Origin: Prosthecobacter algae
GTDB lineage: Bacteria; Verrucomicrobiota; Verrucomicrobiia; Verrucomicrobiales; Verrucomicrobiaceae
Length of the DNA: 64,000 nucleotides
Assembly (NCBI RefSeq): GCF_039542385.1
Contig: NZ_BAABIA010000004.1
Location: 62,001 to 126,000 of the forward strand
Direction of reading: 5' to 3'
The notes under the pieces are model-generated. The model had not been told where the DNA came from and searched no databases. It saw nothing but the letters and a program-made list of their open reading frames with translations. Of this stretch, positions 17,684-28,803 are shown in pieces. The translations under genes were made by a program, and so were the position numbers. Positions within the stretch are counted from its first letter, which is position 1, and each line of letters opens with the position of its first letter.

Positions 17684-18136
17684 ATGTCCACATCACCTGT
17701 TTTTGTTCCGGCGGGGCAAGGCTCCGTCATCCGTGCCTTTGGTCAGGAATCGCACTTTCACCTCACGGGTGAACAGACTGGAGGGGCCTATACCCAATGG
17801 GTGGAAATCACGCTGCCGGGTGGTGGGCCACCGCCCCATTACCATACCCTGGAAGACGAGTGGTTTTATGTCCTGGAAGGTCAGATGAGCTTTTTGAAGG
17901 ATGGTGAATGGACGGAGGGCGGGCCGGGGACGGCTGTTTACATGCCTCGAAACGTCCCACATGCCTTTAAAAACACGGGCGAGACGGTTTCCAAGATGGT
18001 GATCACCACGGCACCTTCCGGCTTTGAGACCTTCTTTGCCCGCTGTGCTGAAGTCTGGAATCAGCCGGGTGCGCCGGACATGCAGCGCATCATGGAGATC
18101 AGTGCCGAACATGGGATTCATTTTGTGAATCCCTAG
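17684..18136 (+). CDS. Cupin-domain protein
   Basis: 150 residues, single cupin barrel. Motif 1 is GGGPPPHYHTLEDEWFYVLEG, giving the H-x-H-x4-E metal ligands, and motif 2 is MPRNVPHAFKN. A mononuclear metal enzyme or sugar/small-molecule binding protein; no more specific family recognised. ATG 17684 is chosen as it begins the typical cupin lead-in. Divergent from moeB and convergent with purF. Confidence 0.8.
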   Translation: MSTSPVFVPAGQGSVIRAFGQESHFHLTGEQTGGAYTQWVEITLPGGGPPPHYHTLEDEWFYVLEGQMSFLKDGEWTEGGPGTAVYMPRNVPHAFKNTGETVSKMVITTAPSGFETFFARCAEVWNQPGAPDMQRIMEISAEHGIHFVNP

Positions 18137-18149
18137 GCCAGCCTTTTTT

Positions 18150-18186
18150 GGTTTCTTGCCCTGGCACAAAGCAGGGGCAAGAAACC
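18150..18186. terminator. Strong hairpin between convergent cupin and purF genes
   Basis: GGTTTCTTGCCC (18150-18161) pairs perfectly with GGGCAAGAAACC (18175-18186). It lies 13 bp after the cupin stop and 10 bp before the purF stop. A T-run lies before rather than after the stem on the plus strand, so it lacks a standard U-tail in both directions; it probably still ends or protects both transcripts. Confidence 0.5.
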
Positions 18187-18195
18187 AGGCTAAGA

Positions 18196-20172
18196 TCAGA
18201 GCAGGGTGTCGTAACTGCGGCCGCCTTTGCCTTCAAAGAAGTTCATGAAGGCACGGTTCACGGTGTAGAAACCGCCAGGAGTCGGGTAGTCGCCGCTGAA
18301 ATACCAGTCGCCATAGTCAGGCCCAAGTGCCTTGTGCAGGCCCTCGATGGACTGGAAAATCACATGGATGTCACCCTTCCAGGTCGTGTGCTGTGGATAG
18401 ACAAGCTCGCTCACTTTGGCGGAGATTTGCTCATCGGTGAAGGGCGCATAGATGGCCTTCACAGCATTGCACATTTCAGACTTGGGCTTGTTCACTTCCG
18501 CTTTGCAGGCGTCGTAAGTTTCCTTCACCACATGGCGCATGCCATTTTCATCCAGCAGCGCGATGGCGGCCTGGAAGGCGATGAATTTGCCCAGCTCCGA
18601 CATGTCAATGCCGTAGCAGTCCGGGTAACGGATCTGCGGAGCGGTGGAGCAGACGATGATGCGGCGGGGATTGGTACGGGCGAGGATGCGCAGCAGGCTC
18701 TTTTTCAGCGTGGTGCCGCGGACGATGGAGTCATCAATGACGACGAGGTTGTCATTCGGAGTCACGACTCCGTAGGTGATGTCATAGACGCTGGAGACGA
18801 GCTGGTCGCGCCCGCTTTCCTGCGCGATGAAGGTGCGCATCTTGATGTCCTTGTGGGCGATCTTTTCAGACCGGGGCCAGTTGCGCAGGATGAGGTCGTC
18901 CAGCTTGGTTTCATCAAAGGTGCCGCTGTTTACCATCTCCACGATGGCGTCCTTCACCTCCTGACGGCGCTTGTAACGCAGGCCGTCCAGGAAGCCGTGG
19001 TAGGCGGTCTCGGCGGTGTTCGGGATGAAGCTGGTGACGGTGTGTTCCCAGTCATTGCCAATGGACTCGATGAGCTGCGGCACCATCTGCTCGCCCAGGG
19101 CTTTGCGCTGGCGGTAGATGACGGAATCGTTGCTGCGTGAAAAGTAGATGCGCTCAAACGAGCAGGGGCGCAGGTGGGCTGCCTGCGGCGCAAAGGCGGT
19201 GGTGGTGATGGTGCCGGAGGACTTGATGACACAGACATGGCCGGGAGTCAGCTCCTGGACGTCGTTTTCACCGACTTCAAAGACGGTCATGAGAGCGACA
19301 CGCTCGGAAGCGAAAGCGACGACTTCATCATCCTCATACATGTGGCAGGGGCGGATGCCGAGGGGGTCCCGCATGATGAAGAAATCCCCGTTGCCGATGG
19401 TGCCGGCGATGGTGTAGCCGCCGTCCCAAAGTTCAGCCGATTTGCGGATAATCTGGGCCACGTCGAGCTGCTCGCTGATGTGTCGGGTGATGTCTTCCAG
19501 AGGGATGCCGGAATCCCGCATGGTGTGGTAAAGATCGGTGTGGGCTTCATCAAGCTGGAAGCCGATCTCTTCGAGGACGGTCTGGGTATCGGTATCGAAG
19601 ACGGGGTGCTGGCCCCGTTTCATCATGATTTTGTTCAGTTCACCGGAGTTGGTGAGGTTGAAGTTCCCCATGACCATGAGGCTGCGGGTGGGCCAGGTAC
19701 TGCGGCGGATGTAAGGGTGCAGGCTGCCTTTGCCAAAGGCGCCGCTGGTGCCGTAGCGCAGATGCCCCATGTTGACTTCACCAGCCAGCTCAAACTCGCG
19801 TTTGATGGCTTCCGGATCGTCTTCAAACTTGGTGTATTCGATGCCCATTTCATCGCGGCGTTCCTTCCGCTCAGCATTCACGCGGCGGGCGATGCGGCCA
19901 AACTCCTTCATCTCGTCCGCGAGGACTTCACCAATGGCCTCGGCCGATTTGGTGGAGCGCACGCGAAACATGTAGGGGGCACCTGGTTGCATGTCGAGCT
20001 TGCAGCAGCCGATGCCGATGCCGTCCTGGCCACGGTTTCGCTGCTTGGCCATGAGGCCGAAAAGACGCTCCAGTCCATACAGGGCTGTGCCATACTTGTC
20101 CTGGTAGTAGGCCAAGGGTTTTTTCAGCCGGACTACGGCAATGCCGCACTCGTGTCGGATGGGGTCGCTCAT
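18196..20172 (-). CDS. purF: Amidophosphoribosyltransferase, long form
   Basis: 658 residues, clearly longer than the ~505 of E. coli PurF. The N-terminal glutaminase has HECGIA, whose Cys-9 would be the nucleophile after propeptide removal, and MGHLRYGTSG. The PRPP site is VVIDDSIVRGTTL. The expected oxyanion-hole motif AHNG is changed to MGNFNLTN, a variant I associate with long Bacteroidetes-type PurF. There is a long charged insertion (about residues 80-125) and an extra C-terminal region. Catalyses the first step of purine synthesis. ATG 20172 gives an 8-residue propeptide. Confidence 0.88.
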   Translation of the reverse strand: MSDPIRHECGIAVVRLKKPLAYYQDKYGTALYGLERLFGLMAKQRNRGQDGIGIGCCKLDMQPGAPYMFRVRSTKSAEAIGEVLADEMKEFGRIARRVNAERKERRDEMGIEYTKFEDDPEAIKREFELAGEVNMGHLRYGTSGAFGKGSLHPYIRRSTWPTRSLMVMGNFNLTNSGELNKIMMKRGQHPVFDTDTQTVLEEIGFQLDEAHTDLYHTMRDSGIPLEDITRHISEQLDVAQIIRKSAELWDGGYTIAGTIGNGDFFIMRDPLGIRPCHMYEDDEVVAFASERVALMTVFEVGENDVQELTPGHVCVIKSSGTITTTAFAPQAAHLRPCSFERIYFSRSNDSVIYRQRKALGEQMVPQLIESIGNDWEHTVTSFIPNTAETAYHGFLDGLRYKRRQEVKDAIVEMVNSGTFDETKLDDLILRNWPRSEKIAHKDIKMRTFIAQESGRDQLVSSVYDITYGVVTPNDNLVVIDDSIVRGTTLKKSLLRILARTNPRRIIVCSTAPQIRYPDCYGIDMSELGKFIAFQAAIALLDENGMRHVVKETYDACKAEVNKPKSEMCNAVKAIYAPFTDEQISAKVSELVYPQHTTWKGDIHVIFQSIEGLHKALGPDYGDWYFSGDYPTPGGFYTVNRAFMNFFEGKGGRSYDTLL

Positions 20173-20395
20173 GTGTTGGGAGCACTCATCCTTGGCAGAC
20201 AATGCTGGGAGTGCAAGACGTGGCCGCAGCTTTTTCTCAAGTCGGGGCGTGTTCTCAGGAAAACAGGGGAGAATGACATGAAAACAAAAGTTTTTCGGAA
20301 TCTGCGAACCGGGAAAACGCGGTGGTGGCGGGGGTGGTTTTTCTGCCGGGCTGTCAGCTCACTCGCTTTGAAGAGAGAAACAGGTGATCAAAGAC

Positions 20396-21307
20396 TCACT
20401 TTTTGCGCCAAGAAAGGGCACTGAGGATACGCCGACCTTTAGAATGTGTGCCAGCCAATTCTGCCGCCTCGACTTCGCTGTCGCTGAGAATGTCCGGATC
20501 CCCAGAGTCAAAATCTTCCGCGCGTGGCAGGCCGATAGGTAGCTCAGGTTCGGCCTCGGGCTGGTGCGATTCTTCGGCCACGGGCAGCGGGGCCGGGCTG
20601 ATATCCGGTTTGGAGGCTGGGGCGGAAAGGCTGGATGGCACGATGAGACCCCCAGAGAAGATTAGCTTCATGGCATCTTCCACGCTCAGCGGGGCATCGG
20701 TCACCTGCTCGATGGGGACTACCAGGAGAAGACCCGTCATGGGGCTGAGGGCACCTGGGATGAAGACGGCAGCGAGGACCTTGTTCTGCTGCGGATCTAG
20801 GTACTGGCCAGTGACAAAGCCGAGCATTTTCATGTCGCCTGACGGATAGTCCACATAGACCACCCGCTTGAAATTCTGGCGACCGCCCAGACCTTTGAAA
20901 CCGTCGATTACTTGCTTGAGCGACTTGTAAATGAAGGAGACGATGGGAACGCTGAGGAGTAGCTTGTCCATGGCCGTGACGACGCGGACACCGAGGACGT
21001 TGGTAGCCATGACGCCGAGCGCCAAAAACACCATGAGGGGGATCATGAATCCCACGAAGGTCAGCACATGCTGGTAGGTCGGAGAGTTCGGATCAACGAT
21101 GACCTTCCCGGTCAGCTCATTGATGAACCGCGCGATAAAATCCACCAGGGGCACGCTCCAGCCATGAAGAAGATGATATGCGCTTTGGAGAATCCAGAAC
21201 GTGATGAGCAGTGGCAATGCCACGGCTAGGCCCGCCAGGAACTTATTGCGCAGCCACACGAAAGGGCTGCGCGGGTTGGGCGGAGGAATGGGGGGGAGTG
21301 AGGACAT
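20396..21307 (-). CDS. DUF502 family membrane protein
   Basis: 303 residues. Two membrane segments (FLAGLAVALPLLITFWIL and FVGFMIPLMVFLALGVMATNVLG) and the DUF502 core: LLSVPIVSFIYKSLKQVIDGF, then AVFIPGALSPMTGLLLVVP. The C-terminus (~80 residues) is acidic and Pro-rich and looks disordered. DUF502 proteins are inner-membrane proteins of unknown function in many bacteria. Located between purF (on the same strand, 223 bp away) and sucB. Confidence 0.85.
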   Translation of the reverse strand: MSSLPPIPPPNPRSPFVWLRNKFLAGLAVALPLLITFWILQSAYHLLHGWSVPLVDFIARFINELTGKVIVDPNSPTYQHVLTFVGFMIPLMVFLALGVMATNVLGVRVVTAMDKLLLSVPIVSFIYKSLKQVIDGFKGLGGRQNFKRVVYVDYPSGDMKMLGFVTGQYLDPQQNKVLAAVFIPGALSPMTGLLLVVPIEQVTDAPLSVEDAMKLIFSGGLIVPSSLSAPASKPDISPAPLPVAEESHQPEAEPELPIGLPRAEDFDSGDPDILSDSEVEAAELAGTHSKGRRILSALSWRKK

Positions 21308-21405
21308 GAATGGGTGCAGGCCCTGATGCAGCAGAGAGACACTCTCCCTGCCTTAGAGAACCTAACACCGATCCGCGTTCAACGAACGTGAAAGTTCGTG
21401 TCATT

Positions 21406-22512
21406 TCATGCACCGACGAGCATCCGGGCCGGATTCTCGATGCAGTCTTTGATGCGGATCAGGAAGGTCACAGCTTCTTTGCCATCCACGACGCGGTGGT
21501 CGTAGCTGAGCGCCAGATACATCATGGGGCGAACCACCACTTGGCCGTCCACGGCCACGGGGCGCTGCTGGATGCTGTGCATGCCCAGGATGGCGCTCTG
21601 AGGCGGATTGATGATAGGGGTGCTGAGCAGGGAGCCATAGACCCCACCATTGGAGATGGTGAAGACGCCACCGCTGAGATCTGGGATGGAGATCTTGCCT
21701 TCCTTGGCCTTGGCCGCGTAGCCGAGAATGTCCTTCTCGATGTCCGCAAAAGACTTCTGGTCCGTGTCACGCAGGACAGGGACAATCAGGCCTTTTTCCG
21801 TGCCGACGGCGACACCGATGTCATAAAAATGGTTCTGGATGATTTCGTCGCCATCTACGCGGACATTGATGGAGGGAACCGCCTTGAGGGCTTCCACCAC
21901 GGCTTTCACGAAGAAGGACATGAAGCCGAGCTTGACGCCGTGGGTCTTGACAAAGCTGTCCTGCAGCTTGGAACGCATGGCCATGATGTTGGTCATGTCG
22001 CACTCGTTGAAGGTCGTCAGGATGGCGGCAGTCTGCTGGGCGCTGACGAGCTGCTCGGCGATCTTCTTGCGCAGAGGCGACATCTTCTTGCGCGTGGTGC
22101 GGCCTTCCGGTTTGGCGGGGGCCGGAGCCGGGGCTGGCTTGGGAGCAAGGGCGGCTTCGGCTTTTGGGGCAGGGGCTGCTTTGACCTCCGGTGCGGGAGC
22201 GGCAGGCTTCGCTTCTTCAGCCTTGGGGGCGGCTGCTGGGGTGGCAGGTTTAGGAGCTTCTGCGGCGGCTGCAGGAGCTGCGCCTTCGGCAATGCTACCG
22301 ACGACGGCACCGACTTCCACGTCATCGCCAGCCTTATTGCCAATGGTGAGGATGCCCGAGGCTTCGGCCGTGACTTCGGCAGCCACTTTGTCGGTTTCCA
22401 GGGTCAGCAGAATGTCACCGGCTTTCACGGCGTCACCGTTGTTGAAGTGCCATTTGGCGATTTGACCTCCGGCGACAGATTCGCCGAGTGCGGGGATTTT
22501 GATGTCAGGCAT
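21406..22512 (-). CDS. sucB: 2-oxoglutarate dehydrogenase E2 (dihydrolipoyl succinyltransferase)
   Basis: 368 residues. The N-terminal lipoyl domain has the acceptor lysine in [10 protein letters not shown], followed by an Ala/Pro/Lys-rich flexible linker (about residues 85-145). The acyltransferase domain carries the conserved catalytic block [13 protein letters not shown] near the C-terminus. The peripheral subunit-binding domain seems very short or lost: the linker runs almost directly into [16 protein letters not shown]. Transfers succinyl to CoA. Lies 54 bp after sucA on the same strand. E3 (lpd) is not in the window. Confidence 0.94.
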   Translation of the reverse strand: MPDIKIPALGESVAGGQIAKWHFNNGDAVKAGDILLTLETDKVAAEVTAEASGILTIGNKAGDDVEVGAVVGSIAEGAAPAAAAEAPKPATPAAAPKAEEAKPAAPAPEVKAAPAPKAEAALAPKPAPAPAPAKPEGRTTRKKMSPLRKKIAEQLVSAQQTAAILTTFNECDMTNIMAMRSKLQDSFVKTHGVKLGFMSFFVKAVVEALKAVPSINVRVDGDEIIQNHFYDIGVAVGTEKGLIVPVLRDTDQKSFADIEKDILGYAAKAKEGKISIPDLSGGVFTISNGGVYGSLLSTPIINPPQSAILGMHSIQQRPVAVDGQVVVRPMMYLALSYDHRVVDGKEAVTFLIRIKDCIENPARMLVGA

Positions 22513-22566
22513 GGCTAAGCTTAAAAAGGGAAGGGATCGTTCGGAGTGGGGTGCAGAGGCCTGCGA

Positions 22567-25338
<2,772 letters not shown>

Positions 25339-25519
25339 GGCGTTGGGGGTCAGGCAGAATGAGCCCTTTTGCTACGCTTGCAACTTTGTAAAGGACGTAA
25401 TTGGAGGAATCTTCATGCAACCAAGGCCGAAGATCACCCGAAGATGCAAAAGCATGATGAAATGACCGACCTTTTCCGGCCCTTGATGTCACGCCTTCCC
25501 ACCTCTATCTGCTGCCTTC

Positions 25520-26770
25520 ATGCGCCTCGAACTCGTCAATACCGGCACCGAACTCTGCCTCGGTGACACCATCAACACCAATGCGGCCTGGATCGGCCAG
25601 CGAATGGCCGCCCTGGGCATCGAGGTGGCCCGGCAGACCATCGTGCCGGATGGAGGGGCTGTGCGCGAAGCCATTGAGGAAGCGGCTGCTCGCGCGGATG
25701 TGGTGCTGGTTTCCGGCGGTCTTGGGCCGACCAATGACGATGTGACCCGTGAATCCACGGCGGAGCTCCTGGGACTACCGCTCGTCCAGGATGCCGGAGT
25801 GACGGAGCAACTGAACGCCTACTTTGCCAAGCGCAACAAGGTGCCTGCCGTCTCCAACCTCCGCCAGGCCATGGTTCCTGTAGGCGCTACGGTGCTGGAA
25901 AACGCCTATGGCACGGCCCCTGGGCTGTATTTCCCGGCGGAGCTGAGTGCTGTCCGTGGGTGGCACAGCCATATTTTTCTGCTGCCTGGGCCGCCGCGTG
26001 AGATTAAGCCCATGGTGGAATCCTGTGTGGAACCGCGCTTGCGTGCGCTTCTGCCAGATGGCGAAAACCGCCGGGTCATCTATCTGAAGCTGACAGGCAT
26101 TGGCGAGTCGGAGATCGTGGAAAAAGTGGAAAAAGACCTCGAGGCCCTGGCTGGGCTGGAGCTGGGTTACTGCATCGGCAAGGGAGATGTGGATGTGCGT
26201 CTGGCGGGGCTGGCCGGTCCGGTGGCGGCCGGGGCCCAGATTGTGCGCGAGCGATTGGGCGAATATATTTTGTCCGAAGACCGCCGCGTGCTGGAAGAGG
26301 TCATCATCCAGTTGCTGACGGAGCGCGAAGAGTGGCTAGCCACGGCGGAGTCCTGCACGGGAGGTTACCTTTCCAGCCGGCTCACGGATGTCAGCGGCTC
26401 CTCCAAGGTTTACGGTCATGGCTTTGTGACCTATGCGAATGAGGCCAAGGAGAAACATCTCGGCGTCTCGGCTGATCTTTTGCAAGTGCATGGTGCCGTG
26501 AGCGAGCCGGTGGCCCGGGCCATGGCCGAGGGATGCCTGCGCACATCCGGGGCGGATTACGCGATTTCCATCACAGGCATCGCAGGGCCGACGGGAGGCA
26601 CGGAGGAAAAGCCAGCGGGTACGGTTTATGTCGGGCTGGCTTCAAAAGGGCGCGAGACGGTGGTGCGGAAGTTTTTTTACCCCATCTCGCGCGACCGTTT
26701 CAAGCTGCTGACTTCCCAGGCCGCGATGGACCTTTTGCGCAGGCTTATTCAAGGCCTGCCGCTTGGGTGA
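25520..26770 (+). CDS. cinA: CinA-family protein (nicotinamide-nucleotide amidase)
   Basis: 416 residues, with both halves of CinA. The N-terminal molybdopterin-binding-like COG1058 domain begins MRLELVNTGTELCLGDTINTN and has SGGLGPTNDDVTRE. The C-terminal PncC domain shows ATAESCTGGYLSSRLTDVSGSS and ITGIAGPTGGTEEKPAGTVY. The PncC part deamidates nicotinamide mononucleotide for NAD recycling; the N-terminal part can act as ADP-ribose pyrophosphatase. Convergent with the gdx gene. Confidence 0.95.
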   Translation: MRLELVNTGTELCLGDTINTNAAWIGQRMAALGIEVARQTIVPDGGAVREAIEEAAARADVVLVSGGLGPTNDDVTRESTAELLGLPLVQDAGVTEQLNAYFAKRNKVPAVSNLRQAMVPVGATVLENAYGTAPGLYFPAELSAVRGWHSHIFLLPGPPREIKPMVESCVEPRLRALLPDGENRRVIYLKLTGIGESEIVEKVEKDLEALAGLELGYCIGKGDVDVRLAGLAGPVAAGAQIVRERLGEYILSEDRRVLEEVIIQLLTEREEWLATAESCTGGYLSSRLTDVSGSSKVYGHGFVTYANEAKEKHLGVSADLLQVHGAVSEPVARAMAEGCLRTSGADYAISITGIAGPTGGTEEKPAGTVYVGLASKGRETVVRKFFYPISRDRFKLLTSQAAMDLLRRLIQGLPLG

Positions 26771-26784
26771 TGCGGGCTGCGGCC

Positions 26785-27105
26785 TCAGGCTGGCGAGCTC
26801 ATCTTTAGCCCGATGATGCCCGCCAGGATGAGGGCGATGCAGATGAGCCGGATAGCCGTGCGAGGCTCATCAAAAAAGACGATGCCGATGATCGCGGTGC
26901 CCACCGCGCCGATGCCGGTCCAGACGGCATAGGCGGTGCCGATGGGCAGGGTCTTCAGCGCCTGGGAGAGCAGGCCGAAGCTGACGATCATGAGAGTGGC
27001 CGTGAAGACACTGGGCCACAGTCGCGTCCAGCCGTACGTATGTTTTAAACCAATGGCCCAAGCAATTTCAGTGAGCCCCGCCAGCAAAAGATAGATCCAA
27101 GCCAT
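26785..27105 (-). CDS. gdx: Guanidinium exporter (SMR family, Gdx/SugE)
   Basis: 106 residues from ATG 27105, four membrane helices. The Gdx/SugE subgroup of small multidrug resistance proteins is indicated by E13 followed by W16 in [16 protein letters not shown], and by [17 protein letters not shown]. Members of this subgroup export guanidinium ions in exchange for protons as dual-topology dimers. A guanidine-II riboswitch lies directly upstream (27122-27168), which strongly supports the guanidine role. A TTG at 27114 is an alternative start. Confidence 0.94.
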   Translation of the reverse strand: MAWIYLLLAGLTEIAWAIGLKHTYGWTRLWPSVFTATLMIVSFGLLSQALKTLPIGTAYAVWTGIGAVGTAIIGIVFFDEPRTAIRLICIALILAGIIGLKMSSPA

Positions 27106-27121
27106 TTTAAACAAGTGTTGC

Positions 27122-27168
27122 CAGGGTCGTCCCTGCTGTGAAAAATGGAACTGCGAGGTCGTCCTCGC
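27122..27168 (-). promoter_or_regulatory. Guanidine-II (mini-ykkC) riboswitch
   Basis: Read on the minus strand, two hairpins with the diagnostic ACGA tetraloop follow each other. P1 is GCGAGG-ACGA-CCTCGC (27168-27153, 6-bp perfect stem) and P2 is CAGGG-ACGA-CCCTG (27135-27122, 5-bp perfect stem), with a 17-nt linker. Tandem stems with ACGR loops define the guanidine-II class, in which each loop binds one guanidinium and the loops kiss. P2 ends 16 nt before the gdx ATG. No clear Shine-Dalgarno lies between P2 and the start, so whether control is translational or by another route is open. Confidence 0.92.
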
Positions 27169-27232
27169 GTCCGTGGTGGTAAGGCTTGGTACTTAGCCCA
27201 CGTTGTGTGTTTGTCAATCCAACTCCAACTCT

Positions 27233-28207
27233 ATGATACGTCGTTCGTTTTTCACCCTCCTGGCCGTGCTGGCCGCCGTCACTTCTTACGCGGCAGATGC
27301 CCCTAAAAAGCTGCTTGTCGTCACTGTGACCACGGGCTTCCGCCATTCCTCCATCGAGACCGCCGAAAAGGTGCTGGCAGAGCTGGGCAAGTCCTCCGGA
27401 GCTTTCACTGTGGACTATGTCCACCAGCCTGAGGGGCAGCCCAAGAATCCAGGCAAGGCCCCGGAAAAGAAGCCCAATGAAACCGATGAGGCTTTCAAGG
27501 CCAAGCAGGAAGCCTACAGCAAGGCACTGGCTGACTACAACACCGCCAATGCGGTCTGGAATGACAAGGTGAAAGCCTACATGGCGGAGCACATGGCGAT
27601 TGAGAAGATCAAGGGTTATGACGGTTTCATCTTTGCCAATACGACGGGTGACCTGCAGTTCCCGGACCGGGATGGTTTTGTGGAACTGATCAAAGGCGGC
27701 AAAGCCTTTGTGGCCATGCATTCCGGTGGAGACACCTACCATCCTTTCCGCGGTTATGTGGACATGCTGGGCGGTGAATTCCAAACCCACAAGGCCCAGG
27801 TGGAAGTGCAGCCTGTGCTGCATGATCCTGCGCACCCGGCCACGAAGCCCGTGCCTGCGGGCTGGCGCGTGTTTGACGAGATCTACCTCTTCAAGAACTA
27901 TGATCCGGCCAAGGTGCACGCCCTCATGGGTCTGAACAGTCATCCGAATGAAGGCACCCCTGGTTATTACCCAGTGTCCTGGTGCAAAGAGTTCGGCAAG
28001 GGCAAGGTGTTTTACACCTCCTTGGGACATCGTGAAGACGTCTGGGATCCGACCTGGAAAGAAGGCACGAAGGACCGCAAGAACTCCCCTGAGATTGCCA
28101 AGACCTATCAGGAACACATCCTGGGCGGCATCAAGTGGGCGCTGGGCCTTGTCGAAGGCGATGCCGAAATCGGCAATCTGAAGGCTGAGCTTGGCCCAGT
28201 GAAGTAA
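27233..28207 (+). CDS. Secreted ThuA-like domain protein
   Basis: 324 residues with a signal peptide (SFFTLLAVLAAVTSYAADA). The mature protein has the ThuA-like fold, related to class I glutamine amidotransferases: KLLVVTVTTGFRHSS at the start, then GGKAFVAMHSGGDTYHPFRGYVDMLGGEF and GKGKVFYTSLGHREDVW. A charged segment (about residues 75-120) interrupts the domain. ThuA-like secreted proteins are abundant in Verrucomicrobia and Planctomycetes and are thought to act on sugars; substrate unknown. Followed by a strong terminator. Confidence 0.88.
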   Translation: MIRRSFFTLLAVLAAVTSYAADAPKKLLVVTVTTGFRHSSIETAEKVLAELGKSSGAFTVDYVHQPEGQPKNPGKAPEKKPNETDEAFKAKQEAYSKALADYNTANAVWNDKVKAYMAEHMAIEKIKGYDGFIFANTTGDLQFPDRDGFVELIKGGKAFVAMHSGGDTYHPFRGYVDMLGGEFQTHKAQVEVQPVLHDPAHPATKPVPAGWRVFDEIYLFKNYDPAKVHALMGLNSHPNEGTPGYYPVSWCKEFGKGKVFYTSLGHREDVWDPTWKEGTKDRKNSPEIAKTYQEHILGGIKWALGLVEGDAEIGNLKAELGPVK

Positions 28208-28243
28208 GTTGGCCTAACTCAAAGTTAGTCTTTAAAAGAAAGG

Positions 28244-28274
28244 AGAGCGTCCCATTCGGGGCGCTCTTTTTTTT
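28244..28274 (+). terminator. Intrinsic terminator after the ThuA-like gene
   Basis: AGAGCGTCCC (28244-28253) and GGGGCGCTCT (28258-28267) form a 10-bp stem (one G-T pair) with an ATTC loop, followed by seven more T (28268-28274). Strong Rho-independent terminator on the plus strand. Confidence 0.95.
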
Positions 28275-28292
28275 ATTCGGGTTCGTTGCATG

Positions 28293-28322
28293 AAAAAAGC
28301 CAGCCACCTTGCGGCGACTGGC
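28293..28322 (-). terminator. Intrinsic terminator after trxA
   Basis: On the minus strand GCCAGTC (28322-28316) pairs with GGCTGGC (28305-28299) with one mismatch, followed by six T (28298-28293). It is 25 bp after the trxA stop. Confidence 0.85.
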
Positions 28323-28347
28323 TTTTGGGAAAGACCTTGGAAACGGA

Positions 28348-28677
28348 TTAAGCCAGGGCGTCCAGCTTGCGTGAAAGAGCATCCTTGGACTGCACGCCGA
28401 CGACGGTCTCCTTCACTTCGCCATTCTTGATGAAGAGCAGCATCGGGATGGAGCGCACGCCATACTGGGCGGCCAGATTTGGATTTTCATCCACGTTCAC
28501 TTTGGTGACCTTCACGGCGGCGCCTTTTTCGGCGGCCAGTTGTTCCAGGATGGGGGTCAGCATCCGGCAAGGACCGCACCATTCAGCCCAGAAGTCCACA
28601 ATGACAGGGACCGTGCTGCTGGAGATTTCCGTCTGGAAGTTGGATTCGTTCAGATTGAGGACTGCTTCGGAGGCCAT
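28348..28677 (-). CDS. trxA: Thioredoxin
   Basis: 109 residues, standard thioredoxin. Active site WCGPC in VDFWAEWCGPCRML, the buried structural region VDENPNLAAQYGVRSIPML with the cis-Pro. Cytoplasmic dithiol reductant. ATG 28677 gives the usual N-terminus; upstream in-frame residues are not family-like. Its transcript ends at the terminator at 28293-28322. Confidence 0.96.
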   Translation of the reverse strand: MASEAVLNLNESNFQTEISSSTVPVIVDFWAEWCGPCRMLTPILEQLAAEKGAAVKVTKVNVDENPNLAAQYGVRSIPMLLFIKNGEVKETVVGVQSKDALSRKLDALA

Positions 28678-28803
28678 AGGTAGGAGGGGGTTGAAAAGGT
28701 TACGGGAGGGGTGGCTCTGACGATGCATGAGGTAGGCGCACACGTCCGTGAATCAATCATTTTCACGTTTCATCCGCCGCTTTTGCGGCTATCGCGTGCA
28801 GGA

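Noticed and set aside
20278-20424. 48-codon plus-strand frame between purF and the DUF502 gene
   Set aside because: Overlaps the 3' end of the DUF502 gene, has no family features and no ribosome site.
21382-21399. 6-bp hairpin just after sucB (ACGAAC/GTTCGT)
   Set aside because: Short stem and no T-run on the minus strand; could be chance.
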